DNA of 64,000 nucleotides from Allacma fusca (taxonomy: Eukaryota; Arthropoda; Collembola; Symphypleona; Sminthuridae). Within the stretch, counting starts at the first letter, position 1. Every line of letters begins with the position of its first letter. Of the stretch, positions 11,371 through 25,534 are shown piece after piece. The DNA is taken from the NCBI GenBank assembly GCA_947179485.1, contig OX359249.1:55005402-55069401 (forward strand). The letters are read 5' to 3'. The notes below the pieces were generated by a model. The model worked only from the letters and a program-made list of their open reading frames with translations. It did not search any database and had not been told where the DNA came from. The position numbers and the translations under genes are program-made.

Positions 11371-13999
11371 GTTTGCTGAATTCATCAGAATCTCTTTATA
11401 TTTTGGGAATACACTCGAGCGGTCTGCTAAAGCTCAATTCTCGAATTCGAGATGAATCGAAAATCTTTGAAAATAGCTATGAAAATGAAGTGTCGTTGCT
11501 CTGGGTACTTTTTATGGTGTTTGCTGAACTCGTTGAAATCCCTTTAGACTTTGGCAATACACGCGGACGGTCTGCTAAAGCTCAATTTTCGAATTTGAGA
11601 TGAATCGGAAAACTTAGAAAATAGCGATGAAAATGACGTCGTTGCATTAGTCACTTTTTCAGGTGTTTGCTGAAATCATCAGAATCTTTTTATATTTTAT
11701 GAATACACGCGGGCGGTCTGCTAAAGCTCAATTCTCGAATTTGAGATGAATCGGAAGACTGAAAATAACTACGAAAATGAAGTGTCGTTGCTCTGGTCAC
11801 TTTTTCAGGTGTTTGCTGCACTCATCAGATTCTCTTTATATTTTGGGAATACACGCGGGCGGTCTGCTAAAGCTCAATTTTCGAATTTGAGATGAATCCG
11901 AAAACTTAAAAAATAGCGATGAAAATGACGTCGTTGCATAAGTCACTTTTTCAGGTGTTTGCTGAATTCATCAGAATCTCTTTATATTTTGGGAATACAC
12001 TCGAGCGGTCTGCTAAAGCTCAATTCTCGAATTCGAGATGAATCGAAAATCTTTGAAAATAGCTATGAAAATAAAGTGTCGTTGCTCTGGGTACTTTTTA
12101 TGGTGTTTGCTGAACTCGTTGAAATCCCTTTAGACTTTGGCAATACACGCGGACGGTCTGCTAAAGCTCAATTTTCGAATTTGAGATGAATCGGAAAACT
12201 TAGAAAATAGCGATGAAAACGACGTCGTTGCATTAGTCACTTTTTCAGGTGTTTGCTGAATTCATCAGATTCTCTTTATATTTTGGGAATACACGCGGGC
12301 GGTCTGCTAAAGCTCAATTTTCGAATTTGAGATGAATCCGAAAACTTAAAAAATAGCGATGAAAATGACGTCGTTGCATAAGTCACTTTTTCAGGTGTTT
12401 GCTGAATTCATCAGAATCTCTTTATATTTTGGGAATACACTCGAGCGGTCTGCTAAAGCTCAATTCTCGAATTCGAGATGAATCGAAAATCTTTGAAAAT
12501 AGCTATGAAAATGAAGTGTCGTTGCTCTGGTCACTTTTTATGGTGTTTGCTGAACTCGTTGAAATCCCTTTAGACTTTGGCAATACACGCGGACGGTCTG
12601 CTAAAGCTCAATTTTCGAATTTGAGATGAATCGGAAAACTTAGAAAATAGCGATGAAAACGACGTCGTTGCATTAGTCACTTTTTCAGGTGTTTGCTGAA
12701 TTCATCAGATTCTCTTTATATTTTGGGAATACACGCGGGCGGTCTGCTAAAGCTCAATTTTCGAATTTGAGATGAATCCGAAAACTTAAAAAATAGCGAT
12801 GAAAATGACGTCGTTGCATTAGTCACTTTTTCAGGTGTTTGCTGAATTCATCAGAATCTCTTTATATTTTGGGAATACACTCGAGCGGTCTGCTAAAGCT
12901 CAATTCTCGAATTCGAGATGAATCGAAAATCTTTGAAAATAGCTATGAAAATAAAGTGTCGTTGCTCTGGGTACTTTTTATGGTGTTTGCTGAACTCGTC
13001 GAAATCTCTTTCAACTTTGGGAATACACGCGGGCTGTCTGCCAAAGCTCAATTCTCGAATTTGAGATGAATCCGAAAACTTAGAAAATAGCGATGAAAAT
13101 GACGTCGTTGCATTAGTCACTTTTTCAGGTGTTTGCTGAAATCATCAGAATCTTTTTATATTTTATGAATACACGCGGGCGGTCTGCTAAAGCTCAACTC
13201 TCGAATTTGAGATGAATCGGAAAACTGAAAATAACTACGAAAATGAAGTGTCGTTGCTCTGGTCACTTTTTCAGGTGTTTGCTGCACTCATCAGATTCTC
13301 TTTATATTTTGGGAATACACGCGGGCGGTCTGCTAAAGCTCAATTTTCGAATTTGAGATGAATCCGAAAACTTAAAAAATAGCGATGAAAATGTCGTTGC
13401 ATAAGTCACTTTTTCAGGTGTTTGCTGAATTCATCAGAATCTCTTTATATTTTGGGAATACACTCGAGCGGTCTGCTAAAGCTCAATTCTCGAATTCGAG
13501 ATGAATCGAAAATCTTTGAAAATAGCTACGAAAATGAAGTGTCGTTGCTCTGGTCACTTTTTATGGTGTTTGCTGAACTCGTCAGAATCTCTTGATACTT
13601 TGGGAATCCTCTCAGGCAGTCTGCTTAAGCTCGTATCTCGAATTTACGATGAATCGAAAAGCTTTTAAATTGCGATAAAATGACGTAGCTCTGGTCACTT
13701 TCAAGGGTGTTTAGTGAACCCGCCAGAATCTCTTTCAACTTTGGCAATACACGCGGACGGTCTGATAAAGCTCAATTTTCGAATTTGAGATGAATCGCGA
13801 AAACTGAAAATAGCGATGAAAATGACGTCGTTGCTCTGGTCACTTTTTATGGTGTTTGCTGAACTCGTTGAAATCCCTTTAGACTTTGGATATAACCGCG
13901 GACGGGCTGCTAAAGCTCAATTTTGGAATTTGAGATGAATCCGAAAACTTAGAAAATAGCGATGAAAATGACGTCGTTGCATTAGTCACTTTTTCAGGT
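11371..13999. repeat. Long HOR copy C (2,629 bp, 18 monomers)
   Basis: It lacks nine consecutive monomers (1,312 bp), from D* to the second R-S. The join keeps a normal R-S-P' order, as expected from exchange between two R-S pairs. It carries the three-base loss near 13,391. Confidence 0.86.
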
Positions 14000-16900
14000 G
14001 TTTGCTGAATTCATCAGAATCTCTTTATATTTTGGGAATACACTCGAGCGGTCTGCTAAAGCTCAATTCTCGAATTCGAGATGAATCGAAAATCTTTGAA
14101 AATAGCTATGAAAATGAAGTGTCGTTGCTCTGGGTACTTTTTATGGTGTTTGCTGAACTCGTTGAAATCCCTTTAGACTTTGGCAATACACGCGGACGGT
14201 CTGCTAAAGCTCAATTTTCGAATTTGAGATGAATCGGAAAACTTAGAAAATAGCGATGAAAATGACGTCGTTGCATTAGTCACTTTTTCAGGTGTTTGCT
14301 GAAATCATCAGAATCTTTTTATATTTTATGAATACACGCGGGCGGTCTGCTAAAGCTCAATTCTCGAATTTGAGATGAATCGGAAGACTGAAAATAACTA
14401 CGAAAATGAAGTGTCGTTGCTCTGGTCACTTTTTCAGGTGTTTGCTGCACTCATCAGATTCTCTTTATATTTTGGGAATACACGCGGGCGGTCTGCTAAA
14501 GCTCAATTTTCGAATTTGAGATGAATCCGAAAACTTAAAAAATAGCGATGAAAATGACGTCGTTGCATAAGTCACTTTTTCAGGTGTTTGCTGAATTCAT
14601 CAGAATCTCTTTATATTTTGGGAATACACTCGAGCGGTCTGCTAAAGCTCAATTCTCGAATTCGAGATGAATCGAAAATCTTTGAAAATAGCTATGAAAA
14701 TAAAGTGTCGTTGCTCTGGGTACTTTTTATGGTGTTTGCTGAACTCGTTGAAATCCCTTTAGACTTTGGCAATACACGCGGACGGTCTGCTAAAGCTCAA
14801 TTATCGAATTTGAGATGAATCGGAAAACTTAGAAAATAGCGATGAAAACGACGTCGTTGCATTAGTCACTTTTTCAGGTGTTTGCTGAATTCATCAGATT
14901 CTCTTTATATTTTGGGAATACACGCGGGCGGTCTGCTAAAGCTCAATTTTCGAATTTGAGATGAATCCGAAAACTTAAAAAATAGCGATGAAAATGACGT
15001 CGTTGCATAAGTCACTTTTTCAGGTGTTTGCTGAATTCATCAGAATCTCTTTATATTTTGGGAATACACTCGAGCGGTCTGCTAAAGCTCAATTCTCGAA
15101 TTCGAGATGAATCGAAAATCTTTGAAAATAGCTATGAAAATGAAGTGTCGTTGCTCTGGTCACTTTTTATGGTGTTTGCTGAACTCGTTGAAATCCCTTT
15201 AGACTTTGGCAATACACGCGGACGGTCTGCTAAAGCTCAATTTTCGAATTTGAGATGAATCGGAAAACTTAGAAAATAGCGATGAAAACGACGTCGTTGC
15301 ATTAGTCACTTTTTCAGGTGTTTGCTGAATTCATCAGATTCTCTTTATATTTTGGGAATACACGCGGGCGGTCTGCTAAAGCTCAATTTTCGAATTTGAG
15401 ATGAATCCGAAAACTTAAAAAATAGCGATGAAAATGACGTCGTTGCATTAGTCACTTTTTCAGGTGTTTGCTGAATTCATCAGAATCTCTTTATATTTTG
15501 GGAATACACTCGAGCGGTCTGCTAAAGCTCAATTCTCGAATTCGAGATGAATCGAAAATCTTTGAAAATAGCTATGAAAATAAAGTGTCGTTGCTCTGGG
15601 TACTTTTTATGGTGTTTGCTGAACTCGTCGAAATCTCTTTCAACTTTGGGAATACACGCGGGCTGTCTGCCAAAGCTCAATTCTCGAATTTGAGATGAAT
15701 CCGAAAACTTAGAAAATAGCGATGAAAATGACGTCGTTGCATTAGTCACTTTTTCAGGTGTTTGCTGAAATCATCAGAATCTTTTTATATTTTATGAATA
15801 CACGCGGGCGGTCTGCTAAAGCTCAATTCTCGAATTTGAGATGAATCGGAAAACTGAAAATAACTACGAAAATGAAGTGTCGTTGCTCTGGTCACTTTTT
15901 CAGGTGTTTGCTGCACTCATCAGATTCTCTTTATATTTTGGGAATACACGCGGGCGGTCTGCTAAAGCTCAATTTTCGAATTTGAGATGAATCCGAAAAC
16001 TTAAAAAATAGCGATGAAAATGACGTCGTTGCATAAGTCACTTTTTCAGGTGTTTGCTGAATTCATCAGAATCTCTTGATACTTTGGGAATCCTCTCAGG
16101 CAGTCTGCTTAAGCTCGTATCTCGAATTTACGATGAATCGAAAAGCTTTTAAATTGCGATAAAATGACGTAGCTCTGGTCACTTTCAAGGGTGTTTAGTG
16201 AACCCGCCAGAATCTCTTTCAACTTTGGCAATACACGCGGACGGTCTGATAAAGCTCAATTTTCGAATTTGAGATGAATCGCGAAAACTGAAAATAGCGA
16301 TGAAAATGACGTCGTTGCTCTGGTCACTTTTTATGGTGTTTGCTGAACTCGTTGAAATCCCTTTAGACTTTGGATATAACCGCGGACGGGCTGCTAAAGC
16401 TCAATTTTGGAATTTGAGATGAATCCGAAAACTTAAAAAATAGCGATGAAAATGACGTCGTTGCATTAGTCACTTTTTCAGGTGTTTGCTGAATTCATCA
16501 GAATCTCTTTATATTTTGGGAATACACTCGAGCGGTCTGCTAAAGCTCAATTCTCGAATTCGAGATGAATCGAAAATCTTTGAAAATAGCTATGAAAATG
16601 AAGTGTCGTTGCTCTGGGTACTTTTTATGGTGTTTGCTGAACTCGTTGAAATCCCTTTAGACTTTGGCAATACACGCGGACGGTCTGCTAAAGCTCAATT
16701 TTCGAATTTGAGATGAATCGGAAAACTTAGAAAATAGCGATGAAAATTACGTCGTTGCATTAGTCACTTTTTCAGGTGTTTGCTGAATTCATCAGAATCT
16801 CTTTATATTTTGGGAATACACTCGAGCGGTCTGCTAAAGCTCAATTCTCGAATTCGAGATGAATCGAAAATCTTTGAAAATAGCTATGAAAATGAAGTGT

Positions 16901-17940
16901 CGTTGCTCTGGGTACTTTTTATGGTGTTTGCTGAACTCGTCGAAATCTCTTTCAACTTTGGGAATACACGCGGACGGTCTGCTAAAGCTCAATTTTCGAA
17001 TTTGAGATGAATCGGAAAACTTAGAAAATAGCGATGAAAATGACGTCGTTGCATTAGTCACTTTTTCAGGTGTTTGCTGAAATCATCAGAATCTTTTTAT
17101 ATTTTATGAATACACGCGGGCGGTCTGCTAAAGCTCAACTCTCGAATTTGAGATGAATCGGAAAACTGAAAATAACTACGAAAATGAAGTGTCGTTGCTC
17201 TGGTCACTTTTTCAGGTGTTTGCTGCACTCATCAGATTCTCTTTATATTTTGGGAATACACGCGGGCGGTCTGCTAAAGCTCAATTTTCGAATTTGAGAT
17301 GAATCCGAAAACTTAAAAAATAGCGATGAAAATGTCGTTGCATAAGTCACTTTTTCAGGTGTTTGCTGAATTCATCAGAATCTCTTTATATTTTGGGAAT
17401 ACACTCGAGCGGTCTGCTAAAGCTCAATTCTCGAATTCGAGATGAATCGAAAATCTTTGAAAATAGCTACGAAAATGAAGTGTCGTTGCTCTGGTCACTT
17501 TTTATGGTGTTTGCTGAACTCGTCAGAATCTCTTGATACTTTGGGAATCCTCTCAGGCAGTCTGCTTAAGCTCGTATCTCGAATTTACGATGAATCGAAA
17601 AGCTTTTAAATTGCGATAAAATGACGTAGCTCTGGTCACTTTCAAGGGTGTTTAGTGAACCCGCCAGAATCTCTTTCAACTTTGGCAATACACGCGGACG
17701 GTCTGATAAAGCTCAATTTTCGAATTTGAGATGAATCGCGAAAACTGAAAATAGCGATGAAAATGACGTCGTTGCTCTGGTCACTTTTTATGGTGTTTGC
17801 TGAACTCGTTGAAATCCCTTTAGACTTTGGATATAACCGCGGACGGGCTGCTAAAGCTCAATTTTGGAATTTGAGATGAATCCGAAAACTTAGAAAATAG
17901 CGATGAAAATGACGTCGTTGCATTAGTCACTTTTTCAGGT
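14000..17940. repeat. Long HOR copy D (3,941 bp, 27 monomers)
   Basis: It has the same order and length as copy B. It has a private TTATCGAATTTG in a Q monomer near 14,803 and the three-base loss near 17,331. Confidence 0.87.
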
Positions 17941-20900
17941 GTTTGCTGAATTCATCAGAATCTCTTTATATTTTGGGAATACACTCGAGCGGTCTGCTAA
18001 AGCTCAATTCTCGAATTCGAGATGAATCGAAAATCTTTGAAAATAGCTATGAAAATGAAGTGTCGTTGCTCTGGGTACTTTTTATGGTGTTTGCTGAACT
18101 CGTTGAAATCCCTTTAGACTTTGGCAATACACGCGGACGGTCTGCTAAAGCTCAATTTTCGAATTTGAGATGAATCGGAAAACTTAGAAAATAGCGATGA
18201 AAATGACGTCGTTGCATTAGTCACTTTTTCAGGTGTTTGCTGAAATCATCAGAATCTTTTTATATTTTATGAATACACGCGGGCGGTCTGCTAAAGCTCA
18301 ATTCTCGAATTTGAGATGAATCGGAAGACTGAAAATAACTACGAAAATGAAGTGTCGTTGCTCTGGTCACTTTTTCAGGTGTTTGCTGCACTCATCAGAT
18401 TCTCTTTATATTTTGGGAATACACGCGGGCGGTCTGCTAAAGCTCAATTTTCGAATTTGAGATGAATCCGAAAACTTAAAAAATAGCGATGAAAATGACG
18501 TCGTTGCATAAGTCACTTTTTCAGGTGTTTGCTGAATTCATCAGAATCTCTTTATATTTTGGGAATACACTCGAGCGGTCTGCTAAAGCTCAATTCTCGA
18601 ATTCGAGATGAATCGAAAATCTTTGAAAATAGCTATGAAAATAAAGTGTCGTTGCTCTGGGTACTTTTTATGGTGTTTGCTGAACTCGTTGAAATCCCTT
18701 TAGACTTTGGCAATACACGCGGACGGTCTGCTAAAGCTCAATTTTCGAATTTGAGATGAATCGGAAAACTTAGAAAATAGCGATGAAAACGACGTCGTTG
18801 CATTAGTCACTTTTTCAGGTGTTTGCTGAATTCATCAGATTCTCTTTATATTTTGGGAATACACGCGGGCGGTCTGCTAAAGCTCAATTTTCGAATTTGA
18901 GATGAATCCGAAAACTTAAAAAATAGCGATGAAAATGACGTCGTTGCATTAGTCACTTTTTCAGGTGTTTGCTGAATTCATCAGAATCTCTTTATATTTT
19001 GGGAATACACTCGAGCGGTCTGCTAAAGCTCAATTCTCGAATTCGAGATGAATCGAAAATCTTTGAAAATAGCTATGAAAATAAAGTGTCGTTGCTCTGG
19101 GTACTTTTCATGGTGTTTGCTGAACTCGTCGAAATCTCTTTCAACTTTGGGAATACACGCGGGCTGTCTGCCAAAGCTCAATTCTCGAATTTGAGATGAA
19201 TCCGAAAACTTAGAAAATAGCGATGAAAATGACGTCGTTGCATTAGTCACTTTTTCAGGTGTTTGCTGAAATCATCAGAATCTTTTTATATTTTATGAAT
19301 ACACGCGGGCGGTCTGCTAAAGCTCAATTCTCGAATTTGAGATGAATCGGAAAACTGAAAATAACTACGAAAATGAAGTGTCGTTGCTCTGGTCACTTTT
19401 TCAGGTGTTTGCTGCACTCATCAGATTCTCTTTATATTTTGGGAATACACGCGGGCGGTCTGCTAAAGCTCAATTTTCGAATTTGAGATGAATCCGAAAA
19501 CTTAAAAAATAGCGATGAAAATGACGTCGTTGCATAAGTCACTTTTTCAGGTGTTTGCTGAATTCATCAGAATCTCTTGATACTTTGGGAATCCTCTCAG
19601 GCAGTCTGCTTAAGCTCGTATCTCGAATTTACGATGAATCGAAAAGCTTTTAAATTGCGATAAAATGACGTAGCTCTGGTCACTTTCAAGGGCGTTTAGT
19701 GAACCCGCCAGAATCTCTTTCAACTTTGGCAATACACGCGGACGGTCTGATAAAGCTCAATTTTCGAATTTGAGATGAATCGCGAAAACTGAAAATAGCG
19801 ATGAAAATGACGTCGTTGCTCTGGTCACTTTTTATGGTGTTTGCTGAACTCGTTGAAATCCCTTTAGACTTTGGATATAACCGCGGACGGGCTGCTAAAG
19901 CTCAATTTTGGAATTTGAGATGAATCCGAAAACTTAAAAAATAGCGATGAAAATGACGTCGTTGCATTAGTCACTTTTTCAGGTGTTTGCTGAATTCATC
20001 AGAATCTCTTTATATTTTGGGAATACACTCGAGCGGTCTGCTAAAGCTCAATTCTCGAATTCGAGATGAATCGAAAATCTTTGAAAATAGCTATGAAAAT
20101 GAAGTGTCGTTGCTCTGGGTACTTTTTATGGTGTTTGCTGAACTCGTTGAAATCCCTTTAGACTTTGGCAATACACGCGGACGGTCTGCTAAAGCTCAAT
20201 TTTCGAATTTGAGATGAATCGGAAAACTTAGAAAATAGCGATGAAAATTACGTCGTTGCATTAGTCACTTTTTCAGGTGTTTGCTGAATTCATCAGAATC
20301 TCTTTATATTTTGGGAATACACTCGAGCGGTCTGCTAAAGCTCAATTCTCGAATTCGAGATGAATCGAAAATCTTTGAAAATAGCTATGAAAATGAAGTG
20401 TCGTTGCTCTGGGTACTTTTTATGGTGTTTGCTGAACTCGTCGAAATCTCTTTCAACTTTGGGAATACACGCGGGCTGTCTGCCAAAGCTCAATTCTCGA
20501 ATTTGAGATGAATCCGAAAACTTAGAAAATAGCGATGAAAATGACGTCGTTGCATTAGTCACTTTTTCAGGTGTTTGCTGAAATCATCAGAATCTTTTTA
20601 TATTTTATGAATACACGCGGGCGGTCTGCTAAAGCTCAACTCTCGAATTTGAGATGAATCGGAAAACTGAAAATAACTACGAAAATGAAGTGTCGTTGCT
20701 CTGGTCACTTTTTCAGGTGTTTGCTGCACTCATCAGATTCTCTTTATATTTTGGGAATACACGCGGGCGGTCTGCTAAAGCTCAATTTTCGAATTTGAGA
20801 TGAATCCGAAAACTTAAAAAATAGCGATGAAAATGACGTCGTTGCATAAGTCACTTTTTCAGGTGTTTGCTGAATTCATCAGAATCTCTTTATATTTTGG

Positions 20901-21444
20901 GAATACACTCGAGCGGTCTGCTAAAGCTCAATTCTCGAATTCGAGATGAATCGAAAATCTTTGAAAATAGCTACGAAAATGAAGTGTCGTTGCTCTGGTC
21001 ACTTTTTATGGTGTTTGCTGAACTCGTCAGAATCTCTTGATACTTTGGGAATCCTCTCAGGCAGTCTGCTTAAGCTCGTATCTCGAATTTACGATGAATC
21101 GAAAAGCTTTTAAATTGCGATAAAATGACGTAGCTCTGGTCACTTTCAAGGGTGTTTAGTGAACCCGCCAGAATCTCTTTCAACTTTGGCAATACACGCG
21201 GACGGTCTGATAAAGCTCAATTTTCGAATTTGAGATGAATCGCGAAAACTGAAAATAGCGATGAAAATGACGTCGTTGCTCTGGTCACTTTTTATGGTGT
21301 TTGCTGAACTCGTTGAAATCCCTTTAGACTTTGGATATAACCGCGGACGGGCTGCTAAAGCTCAATTTTGGAATTTGAGATGAATTCGAAAACTTAGAAA
21401 ATAGCGATGAAAATGACGTCGTTGCATTAGTCACTTTTTCAGGT
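17941..21444. repeat. Long HOR copy E (3,504 bp, 24 monomers)
   Basis: It lacks one P-Q-S trimer and has the full GACGTCG box where copies A-D have the three-base loss, hence three bases more than copy A. It shares private variants with copy F at exactly 4,090 bp distance: C at 19,109 and C at 19,693. Confidence 0.86.
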
Positions 21445-24400
21445 GTTTGCTGAATTCATCAGAATCTCTTTATATTTTGGGAATACACTCGAGCGGTCTG
21501 CTAAAGCTCAATTCTCGAATTCGAGATGAATCGAAAATCTTTGAAAATAGCTATGAAAATGAAGTGTCGTTGCTCTGGGTACTTTTTATGGTGTTTGCTG
21601 AACTCGTTGAAATCCCTTTAGACTTTGGCAATACACGCGGACGGTCTGCTAAAGCTCAATTTTCGAATTTGAGATGAATCGGAAAACTTAGAAAATAGCG
21701 ATGAAAATGACGTCGTTGCATTAGTCACTTTTTCAGGTGTTTGCTGAAATCATCAGAATCTTTTTATATTTTATGAATACACGCGGGCGGTCTGCTAAAG
21801 CTCAATTCTCGAATTTGAGATGAATCGGAAGACTGAAAATAACTACGAAAATGAAGTGTCGTTGCTCTGGTCACTTTTTCAGGTGTTTGCTGCACTCATC
21901 AGATTCTCTTTATATTTTGGGAATACACGCGGGCGGTCTGCTAAAGCTCAATTTTCGAATTTGAGATGAATCCGAAAACTTAAAAAATAGCGATGAAAAT
22001 GACGTCGTTGCATAAGTCACTTTTTCAGGTGTTTGCTGAATTCATCAGAATCTCTTTATATTTTGGGAATACACTCGAGCGGTCTGCTAAAGCTCAATTC
22101 TCGAATTCGAGATGAATCGAAAATCTTTGAAAATAGCTATGAAAATGAAGTGTCGTTGCTCTGGGTACTTTTTATGGTGTTTGCTGAACTCGTCGAAATC
22201 TCTTTCAACTTTGGGAATACACGCGGGCTGTCTGCCAAAGCTCAATTCTCGAATTTGAGATGAATCCGAAAACTTAGAAAATAGCGATGAAAATGAAGTC
22301 GTTGCATTAGTCACTTTTTCAGGTGTTTGCTGAAATCATCAGAATCTTTTTATATTTTATGAATACACGCGGGCGGTCTGCTAAAGCTCAATTCTCGAAT
22401 TTGAGATGAATCGGAAGACTGAAAATAACTACGAAAATGAAGTGTCGTTGCTCTGGTCACTTTTTCAGGTGTTTGCTGCACTCATCAGATTCTCTTTATA
22501 TTTTGGGAATACACGCGGGCGGTCTGCTAAAGCTCAATTTTCGAATTTGAGATGAATCCGAAAACTTAAAAAATAGCGATGAAAATGACGTCGTTGCATA
22601 AGTCACTTTTTCAGGTGTTTGCTGAATTCATCAGAATCTCTTTATATTTTGGGAATACACTCGAGCGGTCTGCTAAAGCTCAATTCTCGAATTCGAGATG
22701 AATCGAAAATCTTTGAAAATAGCTATGAAAATAAAGTGTCGTTGCTCTGGGTACTTTTTATGGTGTTTGCTGAACTCGTTGAAATCCCTTTAGACTTTGG
22801 CAATACACGCGGACGGTCTGCTAAAGCTCAATTTTCGAATTTGAGATGAATCGGAAAACTTAGAAAATAGCGATGAAAACGACGTCGTTGCATTAGTCAC
22901 TTTTTCAGGTGTTTGCTGAATTCATCAGATTCTCTTTATATTTTGGGAATACACGCGGGCGGTCTGCTAAAGCTCAATTTTCGAATTTGAGATGAATCCG
23001 AAAACTTAAAAAATAGCGATGAAAATGACGTCGTTGCATTAGTCACTTTTTCAGGTGTTTGCTGAATTCATCAGAATCTCTTTATATTTTGGGAATACAC
23101 TCGAGCGGTCTGCTAAAGCTCAATTCTCGAATTCGAGATGAATCGAAAATCTTTGAAAATAGCTATGAAAATAAAGTGTCGTTGCTCTGGGTACTTTTCA
23201 TGGTGTTTGCTGAACTCGTCGAAATCTCTTTCAACTTTGGGAATACACGCGGGCTGTCTGCCAAAGCTCAATTCTCGAATTTGAGATGAATCCGAAAACT
23301 TAGAAAATAGCGATGAAAATGACGTCGTTGCATTAGTCACTTTTTCAGGTGTTTGCTGAAATCATCAGAATCTTTTTATATTTTATGAATACACGCGGGC
23401 GGTCTGCTAAAGCTCAATTCTCGAATTTGAGATGAATCGGAAAACTGAAAATAACTACGAAAATGAAGTGTCGTTGCTCTGGTCACTTTTTCAGGTGTTT
23501 GCTGCACTCATCAGATTCTCTTTATATTTTGGGAATACACGCGGGCGGTCTGCTAAAGCTCAATTTTCGAATTTGAGATGAATCCGAAAACTTAAAAAAT
23601 AGCGATGAAAATGACGTCGTTGCATAAGTCACTTTTTCAGGTGTTTGCTGAATTCATCAGAATCTCTTGATACTTTGGGAATCCTCTCAGGCAGTCTGCT
23701 TAAGCTCGTATCTCGAATTTACGATGAATCGAAAAGCTTTTAAATTGCGATAAAATGACGTAGCTCTGGTCACTTTCAAGGGCGTTTAGTGAACCCGCCA
23801 GAATCTCTTTCAACTTTGGCAATACACGCGGACGGTCTGATAAAGCTCAATTTTCGAATTTGAGATGAATCGCGAAAACTGAAAATAGCGATGAAAATGA
23901 CGTCGTTGCTCTGGTCACTTTTTATGGTGTTTGCTGAACTCGTTGAAATCCCTTTAGACTTTGGATATAACCGCGGACGGGCTGCTAAAGCTCAATTTTG
24001 GAATTTGAGATGAATCCGAAAACTTAAAAAATAGCGATGAAAATGACGTCGTTGCATTAGTCACTTTTTCAGGTGTTTGCTGAATTCATCAGAATCTCTT
24101 TATATTTTGGGAATACACTCGAGCGGTCTGCTAAAGCTCAATTCTCGAATTCGAGATGAATCGAAAATCTTTGAAAATAGCTATGAAAATGAAGTGTCGT
24201 TGCTCTGGGTACTTTTTATGGTGTTTGCTGAACTCGTTGAAATCCCTTTAGACTTTGGCAATACACGCGGACGGTCTGCTAAAGCTCAATTTTCGAATTT
24301 GAGATGAATCGGAAAACTTAGAAAATAGCGATGAAAATTACGTCGTTGCATTAGTCACTTTTTCAGGTGTTTGCTGAATTCATCAGAATCTCTTTATATT

Positions 24401-25534
24401 TTGGGAATACACTCGAGCGGTCTGCTAAAGCTCAATTCTCGAATTCGAGATGAATCGAAAATCTTTGAAAATAGCTATGAAAATGAAGTGTCGTTGCTCT
24501 GGGTACTTTTTATGGTGTTTGCTGAACTCGTCGAAATCTCTTTCAACTTTGGGAATACACGCGGGCTGTCTGCCAAAGCTCAATTCTCGAATTTGAGATG
24601 AATCCGAAAACTTAGAAAATAGCGATGAAAATGACGTCGTTGCATTAGTCACTTTTTCAGGTGTTTGCTGAAATCATCAGAATCTTTTTATATTTTATGA
24701 ATACACGCGGGCGGTCTGCTAAAGCTCAACTCTCGAATTTGAGATGAATCGGAAAACTGAAAATAACTACGAAAATGAAGTGTCGTTGCTCTGGTCACTT
24801 TTTCAGGTGTTTGCTGCACTCATCAGATTCTCTTTATATTTTGGGAATACACGCGGGCGGTCTGCTAAAGCTCAATTTTCGAATTTGAGATGAATCCGAA
24901 AACTTAAAAAATAGCGATGAAAATGACGTCGTTGCATAAGTCACTTTTTCAGGTGTTTGCTGAATTCATCAGAATCTCTTTATATTTTGGGAATACACTC
25001 GAGCGGTCTGCTAAAGCTCAATTCTCGAATTCGAGATGAATCGAAAATCTTTGAAAATAGCTACGAAAATGAAGTGTCGTTGCTCTGGTCACTTTTTATG
25101 GTGTTTGCTGAACTCGTCAGAATCTCTTGATACTTTGGGAATCCTCTCAGGCAGTCTGCTTAAGCTCGTATCTCGAATTTACGATGAATCGAAAAGCTTT
25201 TAAATTGCGATAAAATGACGTAGCTCTGGTCACTTTCAAGGGTGTTTAGTGAACCCGCCAGAATCTCTTTCAACTTTGGCAATACACGCGGACGGTCTGA
25301 TAAAGCTCAATTTTCGAATTTGAGATGAATCGCGAAAACTGAAAATAGCGATGAAAATGACGTCGTTGCTCTGGTCACTTTTTATGGTGTTTGCTGAACT
25401 CGTTGAAATCCCTTTAGACTTTGGATATAACCGCGGACGGGCTGCTAAAGCTCAATTTTGGAATTTGAGATGAATTCGAAAACTTAGAAAATAGCGATGA
25501 AAATGACGTCGTTGCATTAGTCACTTTTTCAGGT
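21445..25534. repeat. Long HOR copy F (4,090 bp, 28 monomers)
   Basis: It contains an extra P-N-R-S tetramer (586 bp, P at 22,031) and lacks one P-Q-S trimer. With the preceding part of copy E it forms a 4,090-bp period that runs on into copy G. Confidence 0.86.
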
